Source of the DNA: Aneurinibacillus sp.
GTDB lineage: Bacteria > Bacillota > UBA5301 > DYFA01
Direction: 5' to 3'
DNA length: 44,818 bases
NCBI GenBank assembly: GCA_020725425.1
Contig: DYFA01000012.1
Span: 1 to 44,818, forward strand
Shown: piece after piece, positions 32,647 to 41,876 of the stretch
Layout of the letters: each line of letters opens with the position of its first letter
Position numbering within the stretch: the stretch's first letter is position 1
Made by a program: the position numbers and the translations under genes
Notes under the pieces: model-generated
What the model was told of the DNA's origin: nothing
The model's database searches: none
What the model saw: the letters and a program-made list of their open reading frames with translations, nothing else

Positions 32647-34812
32647 ATGGTGCGCGGCACGCTCGACAAGCTGACCAGCCGGATCCTCGAAGCCAACCCG
32701 GAGGCGGATGTGGGCCTCGTCCGGGAGGCCTACGTCTTCGCGGCCCAGGCGCACGAGGGACAGACCCGCCAGAGCGGAGAAGCGTTCATCCGGCACCCCC
32801 TCGAGGTGGCGATCATCCTCGCCGAGATGGAGCTCGACGTGGAGTCCATCGTCGCGGCGCTGCTCCATGACGTGGTCGAGGACACGAGCGTGACGAGGGA
32901 CGAGGTGGAGCGCCGCTTCGGCAAAGAGATCGGGACTCTCGTCGACGGGGTGACCAAGCTCTCCCGCATTCCCTACCAGTCCAAGGAGGAGCAGCAGGCG
33001 GAGAGCCTGCGCAAGATGTTCCTGGCGATGGCGGACGACCTGCGGGTCATCCTCATCAAGCTGGCGGACCGGCTCCACAACATGCGCACCCTGCGCCACG
33101 TGGATGAGGAGCGGCGCAAACGGACCGCCCGCGAGACCCTGGAGATCTACGCCCCGCTGGCCCACCGCCTGGGGATGTCCGCCCTCAAGTGGGAGCTGGA
33201 AGACCTGTCCTTCCGGCATCTCGAGCCGGAAGCCTACTACACGATGGTGCAGAAAGTGGCCAAGAAGCGCAAGGAGCGGGAAGGCTACGTCGCCGAGATC
33301 ATCGACACCCTGCGCGACCGGCTGCAGAGCATCGGCATCGAGGCCGAGGTCCAGGGGCGCCCCAAGCACCTCTACTCCATTTGGAACAAGATGAAAGCCC
33401 AGGGGAAGGACTTCGAGGAGATCTACGACCTGGTGGCGGTGCGGGTCATCGTGGAGTCGGTGAAGGACTGCTACGGCGTCCTGGGTCTGGTGCACACGCT
33501 GTGGAAGCCGATTCCGGGCCGCTTCAAGGACTACATCGCCATGCCGAAGTCCAACATGTACCAGTCGCTCCACACCACGGTGGTCGGGCCCCGGGGGGAT
33601 CCCATGGAGATCCAGATCCGCACCTGGGAGATGCACCGCACGGCGGAGTACGGCATCGCCGCCCACTGGCGCTACAAGGAGGGGAAGACCGGCCGGGAGG
33701 ACTTCGAGGAGAAGATCGCCTGGCTCCGGCAGCTTCTCGAGTGGCAGAGGGAGACGAAGGACGTCGAAGACTTCATGGAGTCCTTGAAGATCGACCTCTT
33801 CGAGGACGAGGTCTTCGTCTTCACCCCCAAGGGCGACGTCAAGAATCTCCCGGCGGGGGCGACGCCGGTGGACTTCGCCTACTCGGTCCACACCGACATC
33901 GGGCACCGCTGCATCGGGGCGAAGGTCAACGGCAAGATCGTCCCCCTCAACTACCAGCTCAAAAACGGCGAGTTTGTGGAGATCCTGACGTCCAAGACCG
34001 GTGCTCCGAAGCAGGACTGGCTGGCCTTCGTGAAGACCGCCCGGGCGCGGAACAAGATCCGGGCCTTCCTCAAGGAGGAGCGGCGAGGCGAGTCGATCAT
34101 CAAGGGCCGTGACATGCTCGAGAAGGAAGCGCAGAGACACAATCTCGAGGTGGCGGAGGTCCTCAAAGAGGCGAGGCTGCTCGACGTGGCGAAGCGTTTC
34201 GGCTTCGTCGGCGTCGAGGACCTGGAGGCGGCGGTCGGTTTTGGCAAGGTCACAGTCGGACAGGTCTTCACCCGTCTCCTGGGCGAGCGGGAGTGGCGGG
34301 CGCGGCGCAAGGCCCTGCGGGAACAGTTCCGCCACACCCGGCCGGCCGAGAGGGTCGTGCGGCAGCAGGGAGTCGTGGTCCGGGGGGTCGACAACGTCCT
34401 GGTCCGCATGGCCCGCTGCTGCAACCCGGTGCCCGGGGACCGGATCGTCGGCTACGTGACCCGGGGGCGCGGCGTCTCGGTCCACCGGGTCGACTGTCCC
34501 AACGTCCGGAGCCTGACCGGGGAAGGTAGCCGGGCGATGGAAGTCGCCTGGGACGGCCAGGAGTTGGGCGCCTATCCGGTCGAGGTCGAGGTGGAAGCGA
34601 TCGACCGGGCGAACCTGCTGGCCGACGTGATGAACGCCGTGGCGGAGACCAAGACCAACATCGCCGCCGTCCAGGCCCGGACCACCCACGACCGTAAGGC
34701 GCTCATCCAATTGACCGTGGACATTCAGAATACCGTCCACCTGCGCCAGATCATTGAAGTCATCGGGCGGGTCGAGAGCGTGCTCAACGTCTACCGGGCC
34801 AACCCTACCTAA
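32647..34812 (+). CDS. relA: bifunctional (p)ppGpp synthetase/hydrolase RelA/SpoT
   Basis: A 721-residue RSH protein that makes and degrades (p)ppGpp in the stringent response. The N-terminal HD hydrolase domain is intact ([45 protein letters not shown]). The synthetase domain has [20 protein letters not shown] and [25 protein letters not shown] is the bifunctional-type motif. A TGS domain ([31 protein letters not shown]), a cysteine-containing region (RCCNPVPGD) and a C-terminal ACT domain follow. ATG 32647 has no evident ribosome site; GTG 32650 is the alternative. A stable hairpin lies just upstream. Confidence 0.97.
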   Translation: MVRGTLDKLTSRILEANPEADVGLVREAYVFAAQAHEGQTRQSGEAFIRHPLEVAIILAEMELDVESIVAALLHDVVEDTSVTRDEVERRFGKEIGTLVDGVTKLSRIPYQSKEEQQAESLRKMFLAMADDLRVILIKLADRLHNMRTLRHVDEERRKRTARETLEIYAPLAHRLGMSALKWELEDLSFRHLEPEAYYTMVQKVAKKRKEREGYVAEIIDTLRDRLQSIGIEAEVQGRPKHLYSIWNKMKAQGKDFEEIYDLVAVRVIVESVKDCYGVLGLVHTLWKPIPGRFKDYIAMPKSNMYQSLHTTVVGPRGDPMEIQIRTWEMHRTAEYGIAAHWRYKEGKTGREDFEEKIAWLRQLLEWQRETKDVEDFMESLKIDLFEDEVFVFTPKGDVKNLPAGATPVDFAYSVHTDIGHRCIGAKVNGKIVPLNYQLKNGEFVEILTSKTGAPKQDWLAFVKTARARNKIRAFLKEERRGESIIKGRDMLEKEAQRHNLEVAEVLKEARLLDVAKRFGFVGVEDLEAAVGFGKVTVGQVFTRLLGEREWRARRKALREQFRHTRPAERVVRQQGVVVRGVDNVLVRMARCCNPVPGDRIVGYVTRGRGVSVHRVDCPNVRSLTGEGSRAMEVAWDGQELGAYPVEVEVEAIDRANLLADVMNAVAETKTNIAAVQARTTHDRKALIQLTVDIQNTVHLRQIIEVIGRVESVLNVYRANPT

Positions 34813-34876
34813 ACCCTGGCTAACGCCTGGATACCCTTGGCGGGAGCCTGTCACCCGCCTCCGGGAGGTACGATCA

Positions 34877-35326
34877 GTGCGAGCGGTAGTCCAGAGAGTC
34901 AAGCGCGCTCAAGTCACGGTGGACGGACGGGTGGTGGGGAAGATCGGCCGGGGTCTCTGTGTCTTCCTGGGCGTAGCTCGGGGGGATACGGCGGAGGATG
35001 CCCGCTACCTCGCCCACAAGGTTGCTGAGCTGCGCATCTTCCCGGACGAAGCGGGGCGGTTCAACCGGGGACCGAAGGAGACCGGGGCGGCCGTCCTGGC
35101 AGTCTCGCAGTTCACTCTGCTGGGCGATGGCCGGCGGGGCAATCGACCCAGCTTCACTGAGGCGGCGCCCCCCGAGGAAGCCCGGGCGCTGTACGAGGAA
35201 TTCGTGGCGGCTCTCCGGGCGGAGGGGCTGCCCGTGGCGACCGGGGAGTTCCAGGCGCACATGCTGGTTGAATCGGCCAACGACGGGCCGGTAACCCTGC
35301 TCTTCGACAGCCGGAAAGCGTTTTGA
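34877..35326 (+). CDS. dtd: D-aminoacyl-tRNA deacylase
   Basis: A 149-residue DTD, which removes D-amino acids (and glycine from tRNA-Ala) from mischarged tRNA. Family features: MRAVVQRV-type start ([17 protein letters not shown]), [32 protein letters not shown] and the cis-proline motif [12 protein letters not shown]. The GTG at 34877 follows CGGGAGGTACGATCA. In B. subtilis dtd also follows relA. Confidence 0.96.
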   Translation: MRAVVQRVKRAQVTVDGRVVGKIGRGLCVFLGVARGDTAEDARYLAHKVAELRIFPDEAGRFNRGPKETGAAVLAVSQFTLLGDGRRGNRPSFTEAAPPEEARALYEEFVAALRAEGLPVATGEFQAHMLVESANDGPVTLLFDSRKAF

Positions 35327-35342
35327 CGGGAGGAGAGTGCCG

Positions 35343-35930
35343 ATGGGCGAGAAGGGCGGCTTGACCATCCAGACCTTGCTGGTCGGGGTGTTGGGAACCA
35401 ACTGCTACCTCGTGAGCGACCCGGAGAGCCGGGAGATGCTGGTCATCGACCCGGGGGCAGAGGCGGAGCGGATCCTTGCCGCCATCCGGGCCGGCGGGGT
35501 CAAGGTGGCGGCGATCGTAAACACCCACGGGCACTGGGATCACATCGGAGCCAACGGGGAGGTCAAGGAAGCCACCGGGGCGCCGCTGCTGATCCACGAG
35601 GCGGACGCCGGCATCACGAGCCCGCCGGCCGACCGGCTTCTGCACGGTGAGGAGGAGCTTCCCCTGGGCAGGTTCAAGCTCCGCGTGATCCACACCCCCG
35701 GCCATTCGCCTGGCAGCATCTGCCTCTACCTGCCCGGGGTGCTCTTTTCCGGCGACACGCTCTTCGCCGAGTCCGTCGGCCGGACGGACCTGCCCGGCGG
35801 GTCCCTGTCCCAGCTGGTCTCGTCCATCCGGGAGAAACTCTTCGTCCTGCCCGACGAGACGGTGGTCCATCCGGGCCATGGCCCCTCCACCACCGTCGGC
35901 GAGGAGCGGAGTCTGAACCCCTACGTGTGA
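35343..35930 (+). CDS. MBL-fold metallo-hydrolase (glyoxalase II-like)
   Basis: A 195-residue metallo-beta-lactamase-fold protein of the short glyoxalase II-like group. Metal ligands are visible in NTHGHWDHIGANG, HTPGHSPGSICLYL and VHPGHGPSTTVGEE. It lacks the C-terminal glutathione-binding domain, so true GloB activity is not expected. It follows dtd by 16 bases with GGGAGGAGAGTGCCG before the ATG, as YqgX-like proteins often do near relA and hisS in Bacillota. Substrate unknown. Confidence 0.9.
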   Translation: MGEKGGLTIQTLLVGVLGTNCYLVSDPESREMLVIDPGAEAERILAAIRAGGVKVAAIVNTHGHWDHIGANGEVKEATGAPLLIHEADAGITSPPADRLLHGEEELPLGRFKLRVIHTPGHSPGSICLYLPGVLFSGDTLFAESVGRTDLPGGSLSQLVSSIREKLFVLPDETVVHPGHGPSTTVGEERSLNPYV

Positions 35931-36000
35931 AGCCGCCCCGGCGCCGGATCAGGGCTCCGGTGAACTGGAAGGCGTTTGAAGCGGGGGGTATCGGTTCTAT

Positions 36001-36029
36001 TTGACATAGCCCCGTGCAAGGGTTAGAAT
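36001..36029 (+). promoter_or_regulatory. sigma-A promoter for the parvulin-TPR gene
   Basis: TTGACA, 17-base spacer, TAGAAT, in the 149-base gap between the MBL gene and the foldase gene. Leader about 44 bases. Confidence 0.85.
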
Positions 36030-36079
36030 GGCCTTGTCTATTGGGTTTCGCGGGCATAACGTCCTAAGGGGGAAAGTCG

Positions 36080-37531
36080 ATGGTCCTCACCCAGATGCGC
36101 AAGTCCGTCAAGGTGATCGTCTATGTCGTGGTGGTGGCCTTTGCGGCCAGCCTCCTGTATGTCGGATACAGCGGGCGGTTGCCGGTGGGCGGCGCGGCCT
36201 TGGGCGCTCCGATCGCTGTGGTGAACGGGGAGAAGATCTCCGCTCAAGAGTTTACCGAGCTCTACCTCCAGATCGTCAGCCTGCAGGAGGCGTCCGGGCG
36301 GAGCGTCCCCGAGAGCCAGGTGGAGGCGCTGAAGGCGCAGTTGCTCAACCAGATGGTCAACGGCAAGCTGGTGCTGCAGGCGGCCAGGCAGGAGAAGATC
36401 AAGGTCACCAAGGACGAGCTCAAGAAGGCCTATGACGAATACGCGAAGCAGTACCCGTCGGAGCAGGCCTTCCGTGAAGCGCTCAAGCAGCGCAACCTGA
36501 CGGTGCGGGAGTTCCGCGAGCGGTTGCGCAACCAGAAGCTCGTGGAGAAGATGGTCGAGCAGGTCCAGGAGAGCGCCAAGATCAGCGAGGCCGACCTCGC
36601 CAAGGCGTACGAGCAGGTTCACGCCCGGCACATTCTCTTCCGGGTGGAGAATCCGGAGGAGGACGCCGCAGTCAGAGCCAAGGCAGAGGAGACGGTCAAG
36701 AAGCTCAGGGCCGGGGCTGACTTCGCCCAGCTGGCGAAGAAGCTCTCGGACGACCCGGGATCCAAGGACAAGGGTGGCGACCTCGGCTTTTTCGGGCACG
36801 GCCAGATGGTGGCCGAATTCGAGAAGGTGGCCTTCGACTTGAAGGTGAACGAGTTCTCCGATCCGGTGAAGACCGCCTACGGCTATCACATCATCCAGGT
36901 TCTGGACCGCAAGGAGGCCAAGGGAGTCGAGTTCGAGAAGGCCAAGGAGGACCTGAGGAAGCGGGTGGCCGAGAGCGAGGGGCAGAAGGCGTTCAACGAG
37001 TGGTTCACCGGCCTGCGGAAGAAGGCCAAGATCGAGATCAAGGACGCCCAGCTCGCCGCATACAACGCCGCCGCCGAGGGGGACCTGGCCAAGGCGAAGC
37101 AGCTCTACCAGGAAGCCCTGAAGAAGCAGCCCCAGAACGGGTACCTCTACGGCGACCTGGCTCGGATCGCCGAGCAGGAGAAGAAGCCGGAGGAGGCCCT
37201 GAAGTACTACGAGCTGGCGGCCAAGTACGCCCCGGGCGAAGCGATCTTCCACTTCTCCCTGGGTGAGCTGTACCAGCAGAAGAACGAGCTCGAAAAGGCC
37301 GTCGCCGCCTACCAGAAGGCGTCTGACCTGGAGCCGAAGAACTTCTATCTCCACTACGCCCTGATGAGCGTCTTCAAGGAGATGAAGCGGACCGACCTGG
37401 CGAAGAAGGAAGAGGAGAAGCTGAACGCCATCGTGGAGGCGAGCCAGCAGAGCCAGCAGGGGCAAAGCGGCCTTCCTTCCGGACACCCGCCGGTCCCCGG
37501 CAACGAAGCGCAAAGCCAGAACAAGAAGTAA
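36080..37531 (+). CDS. exported SurA/PrsA-type peptidyl-prolyl isomerase with C-terminal TPR repeats
   Basis: A 483-residue exported foldase anchored by an N-terminal helix (VKVIVYVVVVAFAASLLYVGYSG); no lipobox cysteine is present, so it is not a PrsA lipoprotein. Residues 45-185 are a SurA-N-like chaperone region (AVVNGEKISAQEFTELY). The parvulin domain (about 175-285) has VHARHILF, GADFAQLAKKLSDDPGSKDKGGDLGFFGHGQMVAEFE and TAYGYHIIQVLD. Residues 325-455 hold three to four TPR-like repeats (GYLYGDLARIAEQEKKPEEALKYYELA), and the tail is Gln/Ser-rich. It has its own promoter and terminator. It probably folds secreted proteins outside the membrane; the TPR part may bind clients. Confidence 0.9.
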   Translation: MVLTQMRKSVKVIVYVVVVAFAASLLYVGYSGRLPVGGAALGAPIAVVNGEKISAQEFTELYLQIVSLQEASGRSVPESQVEALKAQLLNQMVNGKLVLQAARQEKIKVTKDELKKAYDEYAKQYPSEQAFREALKQRNLTVREFRERLRNQKLVEKMVEQVQESAKISEADLAKAYEQVHARHILFRVENPEEDAAVRAKAEETVKKLRAGADFAQLAKKLSDDPGSKDKGGDLGFFGHGQMVAEFEKVAFDLKVNEFSDPVKTAYGYHIIQVLDRKEAKGVEFEKAKEDLRKRVAESEGQKAFNEWFTGLRKKAKIEIKDAQLAAYNAAAEGDLAKAKQLYQEALKKQPQNGYLYGDLARIAEQEKKPEEALKYYELAAKYAPGEAIFHFSLGELYQQKNELEKAVAAYQKASDLEPKNFYLHYALMSVFKEMKRTDLAKKEEEKLNAIVEASQQSQQGQSGLPSGHPPVPGNEAQSQNKK

Positions 37532-37567
37532 ACCACCAGCCTGACCCCGCGGTCAGGTCAGCTACCG

Positions 37568-37599
37568 GGGGGGAAGCGGCAACGCCGCTTTCCCCCTTT
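37568..37599 (+). terminator. intrinsic terminator after the foldase gene
   Basis: A GGGGG-g-AAGCGGC arm pairs with GCCGCTT-t-CCCCC around AAC, followed by TTT. It lies between the foldase gene and hisS. The gap is too short for a T-box. Confidence 0.75.
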
Positions 37600-37619
37600 G
37601 CCAGCAAGGAGAGGTTGCG

Positions 37620-38909
37620 ATGCTGACCACCCGCCCCCGGGGGACACTGGATGTCACCCCGGCTGAGGCCTTCAAGTGGCACTACGTCGAGGAACAGATC
37701 CGCCGGATCACCCGCCAGTACGGGTACACCGAGCTGCGCACCCCGATCTTCGAACACACGGAACTCTTCGCCCGGGGGGTGGGGGAGACCACCGACGTGG
37801 TGCAGAAGGAGATGTACACCTTCACCGACAAGGGGGGGCGGAGCCTCACCTTGCGGGCTGAGGGGACAGCCCCGGCGGTGCGGGCCTACCTCGAGAACGG
37901 GCTGGAGGCAGAGGCCCAGCCGACCAAGGTCTACTACCTCGGGCCGATCTTCCGCTACGAGCGCCCGCAGGCGGGGCGGCTGCGCCAGCATACTCAGTTC
38001 GGGGTGGAGGCCTTCGGCTCGGCCAATCCGGCGCTGGACGCCGAGATCATTCACCTGGCCTGGGTCTTCCTCAAGCGCCTCGGCTTGTCCGGCCTGACGG
38101 TCGACGTCAACTCCCTCGGTTGCCCGGCCTGCCGCCCGGTCCACCGGCAGGCGCTGCTCGACTACTTCCGCCCTCATGCGGACGGTCTCTGCGCCGACTG
38201 TCGGCGCCGTTACGCCCAGAACCCGCTGCGCCTGCTCGACTGCAAGAACGGGGCCTGCCGGAGGGTGGCGGCCGGAGCGCCGGTCATCCTGGATCACTTG
38301 TGCGACGAATGCGCCGGCCACTTCGCCCGGCTCCGGCAGTACCTCGCCGAGTTCGGGGTGGAGTTCCGGGTCAACCCTTGGATCGTGCGGGGCTTCGACT
38401 ACTACACCAGGACGGTCTTCGAGATCATCCACGAGGGGTTGGGCGCCCAGAGCACGGTCTGCGGCGGCGGCCGTTACGACGGGCTGATCGCGCACCTCGG
38501 CGGGAAGCCCACCCCCGGCATCGGCTTCGGACTCGGCCTGGAGCGGCTCCTTCTCGCTCTGGAGAAGCAGGGGGTCCGGCTGCCGCCACCGGCGGCGGTC
38601 GATCTCTTCGTGGCCACCGTAGGCGAGGCGGCGGCCGAGCGGGCGCCGGCGCTCGTGGCTGAGCTGCGCCGCGAGGGGATGGCGGCAGACCTGGACTACC
38701 TGGGGCGGAGCCTCAAGGGCCAGTTGAAGTACGCTGACCGGCTCCGGGCCAGGTTCGTGGCGGTGCTGGGCGAGGCCGAGCTGGCGGAGGGGAGGGCCCG
38801 GGTCAAGGAGATGGCGACCGGGCAGGAGACCGAGGTGAAACTCGGCGAGCTGGCGTCCTGGCTGCGCCGGCAGCTGCCGCCGCCCCAAGGGAGGAACGCC
38901 GATGAGTGA
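37620..38909 (+). CDS. hisS: histidyl-tRNA synthetase
   Basis: A 429-residue class II synthetase. Motif 1 region GTLDVTPAEAFKWHYVEEQI, motif 2 FRYERPQAGRLRQHTQFGVEAFG, the histidine-A motif GFDYYTRTVFEI and motif 3 GFGLGLERLLLAL are all present, with the anticodon-binding domain at the end. Residues about 165-235 contain a set of cysteines (CPACRP, CADCRR, LDCKNGAC, CDECAGH) as in several other bacterial HisRS. It overlaps aspS by eight bases. AAGGAGAGGTTGCG lies before the ATG. Confidence 0.97.
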   Translation: MLTTRPRGTLDVTPAEAFKWHYVEEQIRRITRQYGYTELRTPIFEHTELFARGVGETTDVVQKEMYTFTDKGGRSLTLRAEGTAPAVRAYLENGLEAEAQPTKVYYLGPIFRYERPQAGRLRQHTQFGVEAFGSANPALDAEIIHLAWVFLKRLGLSGLTVDVNSLGCPACRPVHRQALLDYFRPHADGLCADCRRRYAQNPLRLLDCKNGACRRVAAGAPVILDHLCDECAGHFARLRQYLAEFGVEFRVNPWIVRGFDYYTRTVFEIIHEGLGAQSTVCGGGRYDGLIAHLGGKPTPGIGFGLGLERLLLALEKQGVRLPPPAAVDLFVATVGEAAAERAPALVAELRREGMAADLDYLGRSLKGQLKYADRLRARFVAVLGEAELAEGRARVKEMATGQETEVKLGELASWLRRQLPPPQGRNADE

Positions 38910-40707
38910 GACCTTCTATCGCACCCACGCCGCGGGCACGCTGCGCGCCCAGGACGCGGGTAACCTCGTCAGGCTTGCCGGCTGGGTCCACCGGCGCCGC
39001 GACCACGGCGGATTGATCTTCATCGACCTGCGGGACCGGTCCGGCATTGTGCAGGTGGTCTTTAACCCGACCGTTCCGGAGGCTTTTGCGCTCGCGGAGA
39101 AGCTGCGTAACGAGTATGTCATCGGTGTGGCCGGCCGGGTCGAACGCCGGCCGCCGGGCGCCGAGAACCCGAAGCTCCTGACGGGGGAGATAGAGGTCCA
39201 CGCCGAGCGCCTCGAGCTTTTCGCCGAGGCCAAGACGCCGCCCTTCCCCATCGCCGACTACACCGAGGTGGACGAGTCCGTCCGTCTCCGTTACCGGTAC
39301 CTCGACCTGCGCCGCCCGGAGATGCAGGCCAACCTGATCCTCCGCCACCGGGCAACCAAGGCGGTGCGCGACTACTTCGACGCCCGCGGTTTCCTCGAAA
39401 TCGAGACGCCCATGCTGACCAGGAGCACCCCGGAAGGCGCCCGGGACTACCTCGTCCCGTCCCGGCTCCATCCCGGTTCCTTCTACGCCCTGCCGCAGTC
39501 GCCCCAGCTTTTCAAGCAGCTTCTGATGGTGGCCGGCTACGAGCGGTACTTCCAGGTGGTGCGGTGTTTCCGGGACGAGGATCTCCGGGCCGACCGGCAA
39601 CCGGAGTTCACCCAGATCGACGTGGAGATGTCCTTCGTCGAGGCGGAGGACGTCCGGCGGGAGATCGAGGGTCTGATGGGGCATCTCTTCCGGGTGACGC
39701 TGGGCAAGGAAGTGCCCACGCCGTTCCCCCGTCTCACCTGGCACGAGGCGGTGGACCGCTACGGGTCGGACAAGCCGGATCTCCGCTTCGGGATGGAGAT
39801 CGTGGATGTCTCAGAGGCGGTCAAGTCCTCCGCCTTCCAGGTCTTCGCCGGGGCGGTCGCCGCCAGAGGCCGGGTCAAGGCGATCACGGTGAAGGAACAG
39901 GCGGGGATGAGCCGGCGCGACTTGGACGGCCTGGTGGAGCTGGCCCGGAGCTGCGGCGCCAAGGGACTGGCCTGGCTGACCCTCTCGCCGGAGGAAGGGG
40001 TCAAGTCACCCATCGCCAAGTTCCTGACCGAAGCGGAGCTGGACGCCCTGCTGAGACTGGCGCAGGCCGAGCCGGGCGACCTGGTCCTCCTCGTAGCCGA
40101 CACCTGGGAGGTCGCTTCGGTGACGCTGGGACAGCTCCGGCTGGAGCTGGGCCGGCGGTTTGGTCTCGCTGATCCGCGGCAGCTGGCCTTCGCCTGGGTG
40201 GTCGAGTTTCCCCTGCTGGAATGGGATCGGGACGAGAAGCGTTGGGTGGCGATGCACCACCCCTTCACGGCGCCGCTCGATGCCGACCTGCCGCTGCTCG
40301 AGGAAGGGGGCGAAGCGGCGGGGAGGGCCCGGGCGAAGTGCTACGATCTGGTCCTCAACGGGATCGAGCTGGGGAGCGGCTCCATCCGGATCCACCGGCG
40401 GGACGTGCAGGAGAAGATGTTCCGGGCGCTGGGATTGCCGGAGGCCGAGGTCCGGGAGAAGTTCGGCTACCTCCTCGAAGCCTTCGAGTACGGCCCGCCC
40501 CCGCACGGCGGCATCGCCCTGGGCTTCGACCGCCTGGTGATGCTGATGGCCGGATGCGACTCCATCCGGGAGGTCATCGCCTTCCCAAAGACCCAGTCGG
40601 CGAGCGACCTTTTGACGCAGGCCCCGGCGCCGGTCTCCCCGGCCCAGCTCAGGGAACTCTCGCTCAAGGTGGTGACGCCCCCGCTTCCAGGGGTTGCCGG
40701 GAAATAA
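38902..40707 (+). CDS. aspS: aspartyl-tRNA synthetase
   Basis: A 601-residue bacterial-type class II synthetase with an N-terminal OB anticodon domain (NLVRLAGWVHRRRDHGGLIFIDLRDRSGIVQVVF), the catalytic core (motif 2 FRDEDLRADRQPEFTQIDVEMSF) and a GAD insertion domain (about 290-410). Motif 3 is GIALGFDRLVMLM. Whether it also charges tRNA-Asn cannot be judged here. Its ATG overlaps the end of hisS. 6S RNA follows, as in B. subtilis. Confidence 0.97.
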   Translation: MSETFYRTHAAGTLRAQDAGNLVRLAGWVHRRRDHGGLIFIDLRDRSGIVQVVFNPTVPEAFALAEKLRNEYVIGVAGRVERRPPGAENPKLLTGEIEVHAERLELFAEAKTPPFPIADYTEVDESVRLRYRYLDLRRPEMQANLILRHRATKAVRDYFDARGFLEIETPMLTRSTPEGARDYLVPSRLHPGSFYALPQSPQLFKQLLMVAGYERYFQVVRCFRDEDLRADRQPEFTQIDVEMSFVEAEDVRREIEGLMGHLFRVTLGKEVPTPFPRLTWHEAVDRYGSDKPDLRFGMEIVDVSEAVKSSAFQVFAGAVAARGRVKAITVKEQAGMSRRDLDGLVELARSCGAKGLAWLTLSPEEGVKSPIAKFLTEAELDALLRLAQAEPGDLVLLVADTWEVASVTLGQLRLELGRRFGLADPRQLAFAWVVEFPLLEWDRDEKRWVAMHHPFTAPLDADLPLLEEGGEAAGRARAKCYDLVLNGIELGSGSIRIHRRDVQEKMFRALGLPEAEVREKFGYLLEAFEYGPPPHGGIALGFDRLVMLMAGCDSIREVIAFPKTQSASDLLTQAPAPVSPAQLRELSLKVVTPPLPGVAGK

Positions 40708-40746
40708 TCTGGCGGGATGAAGTATGATAGAAGCGTGACAATGCCG

Positions 40747-40766
40747 GGCCACCCGCCGCGGTGGCC
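40747..40766 (+). terminator. stem-loop after aspS
   Basis: GGCCACC pairs with GGTGGCC across a six-base loop. There is no T-run, so it is only a possible terminator ahead of the 6S promoter. Confidence 0.35.
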
Positions 40767-40778
40767 GAAGGGACGGGG

Positions 40779-40807
40779 TTGCCGGCTGGTGGCGGATGTG
40801 CTATCAT
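40779..40807 (+). promoter_or_regulatory. promoter of 6S RNA
   Basis: TTGCCG, 17-base spacer, TATCAT, placed 10-15 bases before the paired 5' end of the 6S RNA. Confidence 0.8.
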
Positions 40808-40817
40808 AGGACTTGGA

Positions 40818-41015
40818 CAAGGCAATACCCTACCGTGTGCGTGGTCAAGCTGACGTAAGTTGTGAACCAACACACATAACTTAGGGAGCCTGGCCTCTCC
40901 CAGTGGCGTGTGGCCGTGTACGGCACGGAAACCCAGGAACTGGGAGGAGGGCACCCACCTGCTGGGGGCAGGTTCATCCACCGTCAGCGGTTCAACGGCA
41001 CGGCGGGGTATACGT
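40818..41015 (+). ncRNA. ssrS: 6S RNA
   Basis: A roughly 195-base non-coding RNA that mimics an open promoter and binds sigma-A RNA polymerase. The ends pair (ATACCC 40825-40830 with GGGTAT 41006-41011, then CCGTG with CACGG). Inside this are GCTGACG with CGTCAGC, GTGAACC with GGTTCAT, an unpaired central region on both sides (about CACACATAACTTAGGG and GGGCACCCACCTG), then CTCCCAGT with ACTGGGAG and a terminal GCCG-tgta-CGGC hairpin. This long rod with a large central bubble is the 6S architecture. The position between aspS and tcdA is that of bsrA in B. subtilis. An open frame crosses it but has no coding features. Confidence 0.9.
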
Positions 41016-41023
41016 GGCGAAGG

Positions 41024-41050
41024 CGCCTGCCCGGAAGGGGCAGGCGTTTC
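41024..41050 (+). terminator. terminator of 6S RNA
   Basis: CGCCTGCCC pairs with GGGCAGGCG around GGAAG, followed by TTTC. Confidence 0.78.
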
Positions 41051-41086
41051 GCGCGTGCTACCTGGGTGCAGGCGAGGAGGTTACCT

Positions 41087-41842
41087 GTGCGCCGGAACAG
41101 CCTCCCGGCCACCGATCGTCGGTTCAGCCGGACTGAGCTCCTCATCGGCCCCGAGGGGGTCGCGCGGCTTCAGGCCGCCAAGGTGGCCGTCTTCGGCTTG
41201 GGCGGAGTCGGCTCCTATGCGGTGGAGGCGCTGGCCCGGGCCGGCGTGGGCCGCCTGGTCCTGGTCGACTTCGATGATATCTGTCTCACCAACATCAACC
41301 GCCAACTGCACGCCCTGAGCGACACCATCGGCCAGCCGAAGGTCGAGGTCATGGCCGAGCGGGTGCAGCGCATCAACCCGCAGGCCGCAGTGGAGGCCCG
41401 CCGGGAGTTCTACTCCGCAGCGAACGGAGAAACCCTGCTTACCCCGGACCTGGACTACGTCGTGGACGCCATCGACCACGTGCCGGCGAAGGTGGACCTC
41501 ATTCTGCGGGCCAAGGCCAAGGGGCTCCGGCTCGTCTCCTCAATGGGGGCGGGGAATCGTCTCGACCCGACGAAGTTTGTGGTGACCGACCTCTCGCAGA
41601 CCCACACCGACCCGCTGGCCCGGGCGGTCCGGCAGGAACTGCGCCGGGCCGGGATCGCGCACGGCGTTCAGGTCGTCTTCTCCACGGAGACGCCCCGGGC
41701 GACAGCCGGCCGGGAGTGGGACGAGAAGCTTCGCCGGGAGGCCCCGGGGAGCATCTCGTTCGTCCCGGCGGCGGCCGGCCTGATCCTGGCCTCGGTCGTG
41801 GTCAACGACTTGGTTAGGGACCTTTTGCCGGCAAACGGTTGA
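41087..41842 (+). CDS. tcdA: tRNA threonylcarbamoyladenosine dehydratase
   Basis: A 251-residue E1-like enzyme that uses ATP to cyclise t6A37 to ct6A. It begins RRFSRTELLIGPEGVARLQAAKVAVFGLGGVGSYAVEALARAGVG (nucleotide-binding fold), with VDFDDICLTNINRQLHAL, DAIDHVPAKVDLI and SSMGAGNRLDPTKF. The GTG at 41087 has GAGGAGG six bases before. The frame is open upstream through the 6S RNA, but that part is not coding. Together with mtaB, this window encodes two enzymes acting on t6A37. Confidence 0.94.
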   Translation: MRRNSLPATDRRFSRTELLIGPEGVARLQAAKVAVFGLGGVGSYAVEALARAGVGRLVLVDFDDICLTNINRQLHALSDTIGQPKVEVMAERVQRINPQAAVEARREFYSAANGETLLTPDLDYVVDAIDHVPAKVDLILRAKAKGLRLVSSMGAGNRLDPTKFVVTDLSQTHTDPLARAVRQELRRAGIAHGVQVVFSTETPRATAGREWDEKLRREAPGSISFVPAAAGLILASVVVNDLVRDLLPANG

Positions 41843-41876
41843 TGCTCAGAGCGCCATGAGACAAGGGGGCGGTGGA

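Noticed and set aside
34839-34860. Terminator between relA and dtd
   Set aside because: GGCGGG ... CCCGCC can pair but is short, has no T-run, and dtd appears to be co-transcribed with relA.
37532-37619. T-box before hisS
   Set aside because: The gap is 88 bases and is fully explained by an intrinsic terminator and the hisS ribosome site.
40910-41086. N-terminal extension of TcdA
   Set aside because: The open frame crosses the 6S RNA and its terminator; the TcdA family starts near the GTG at 41087, which has a strong ribosome site.
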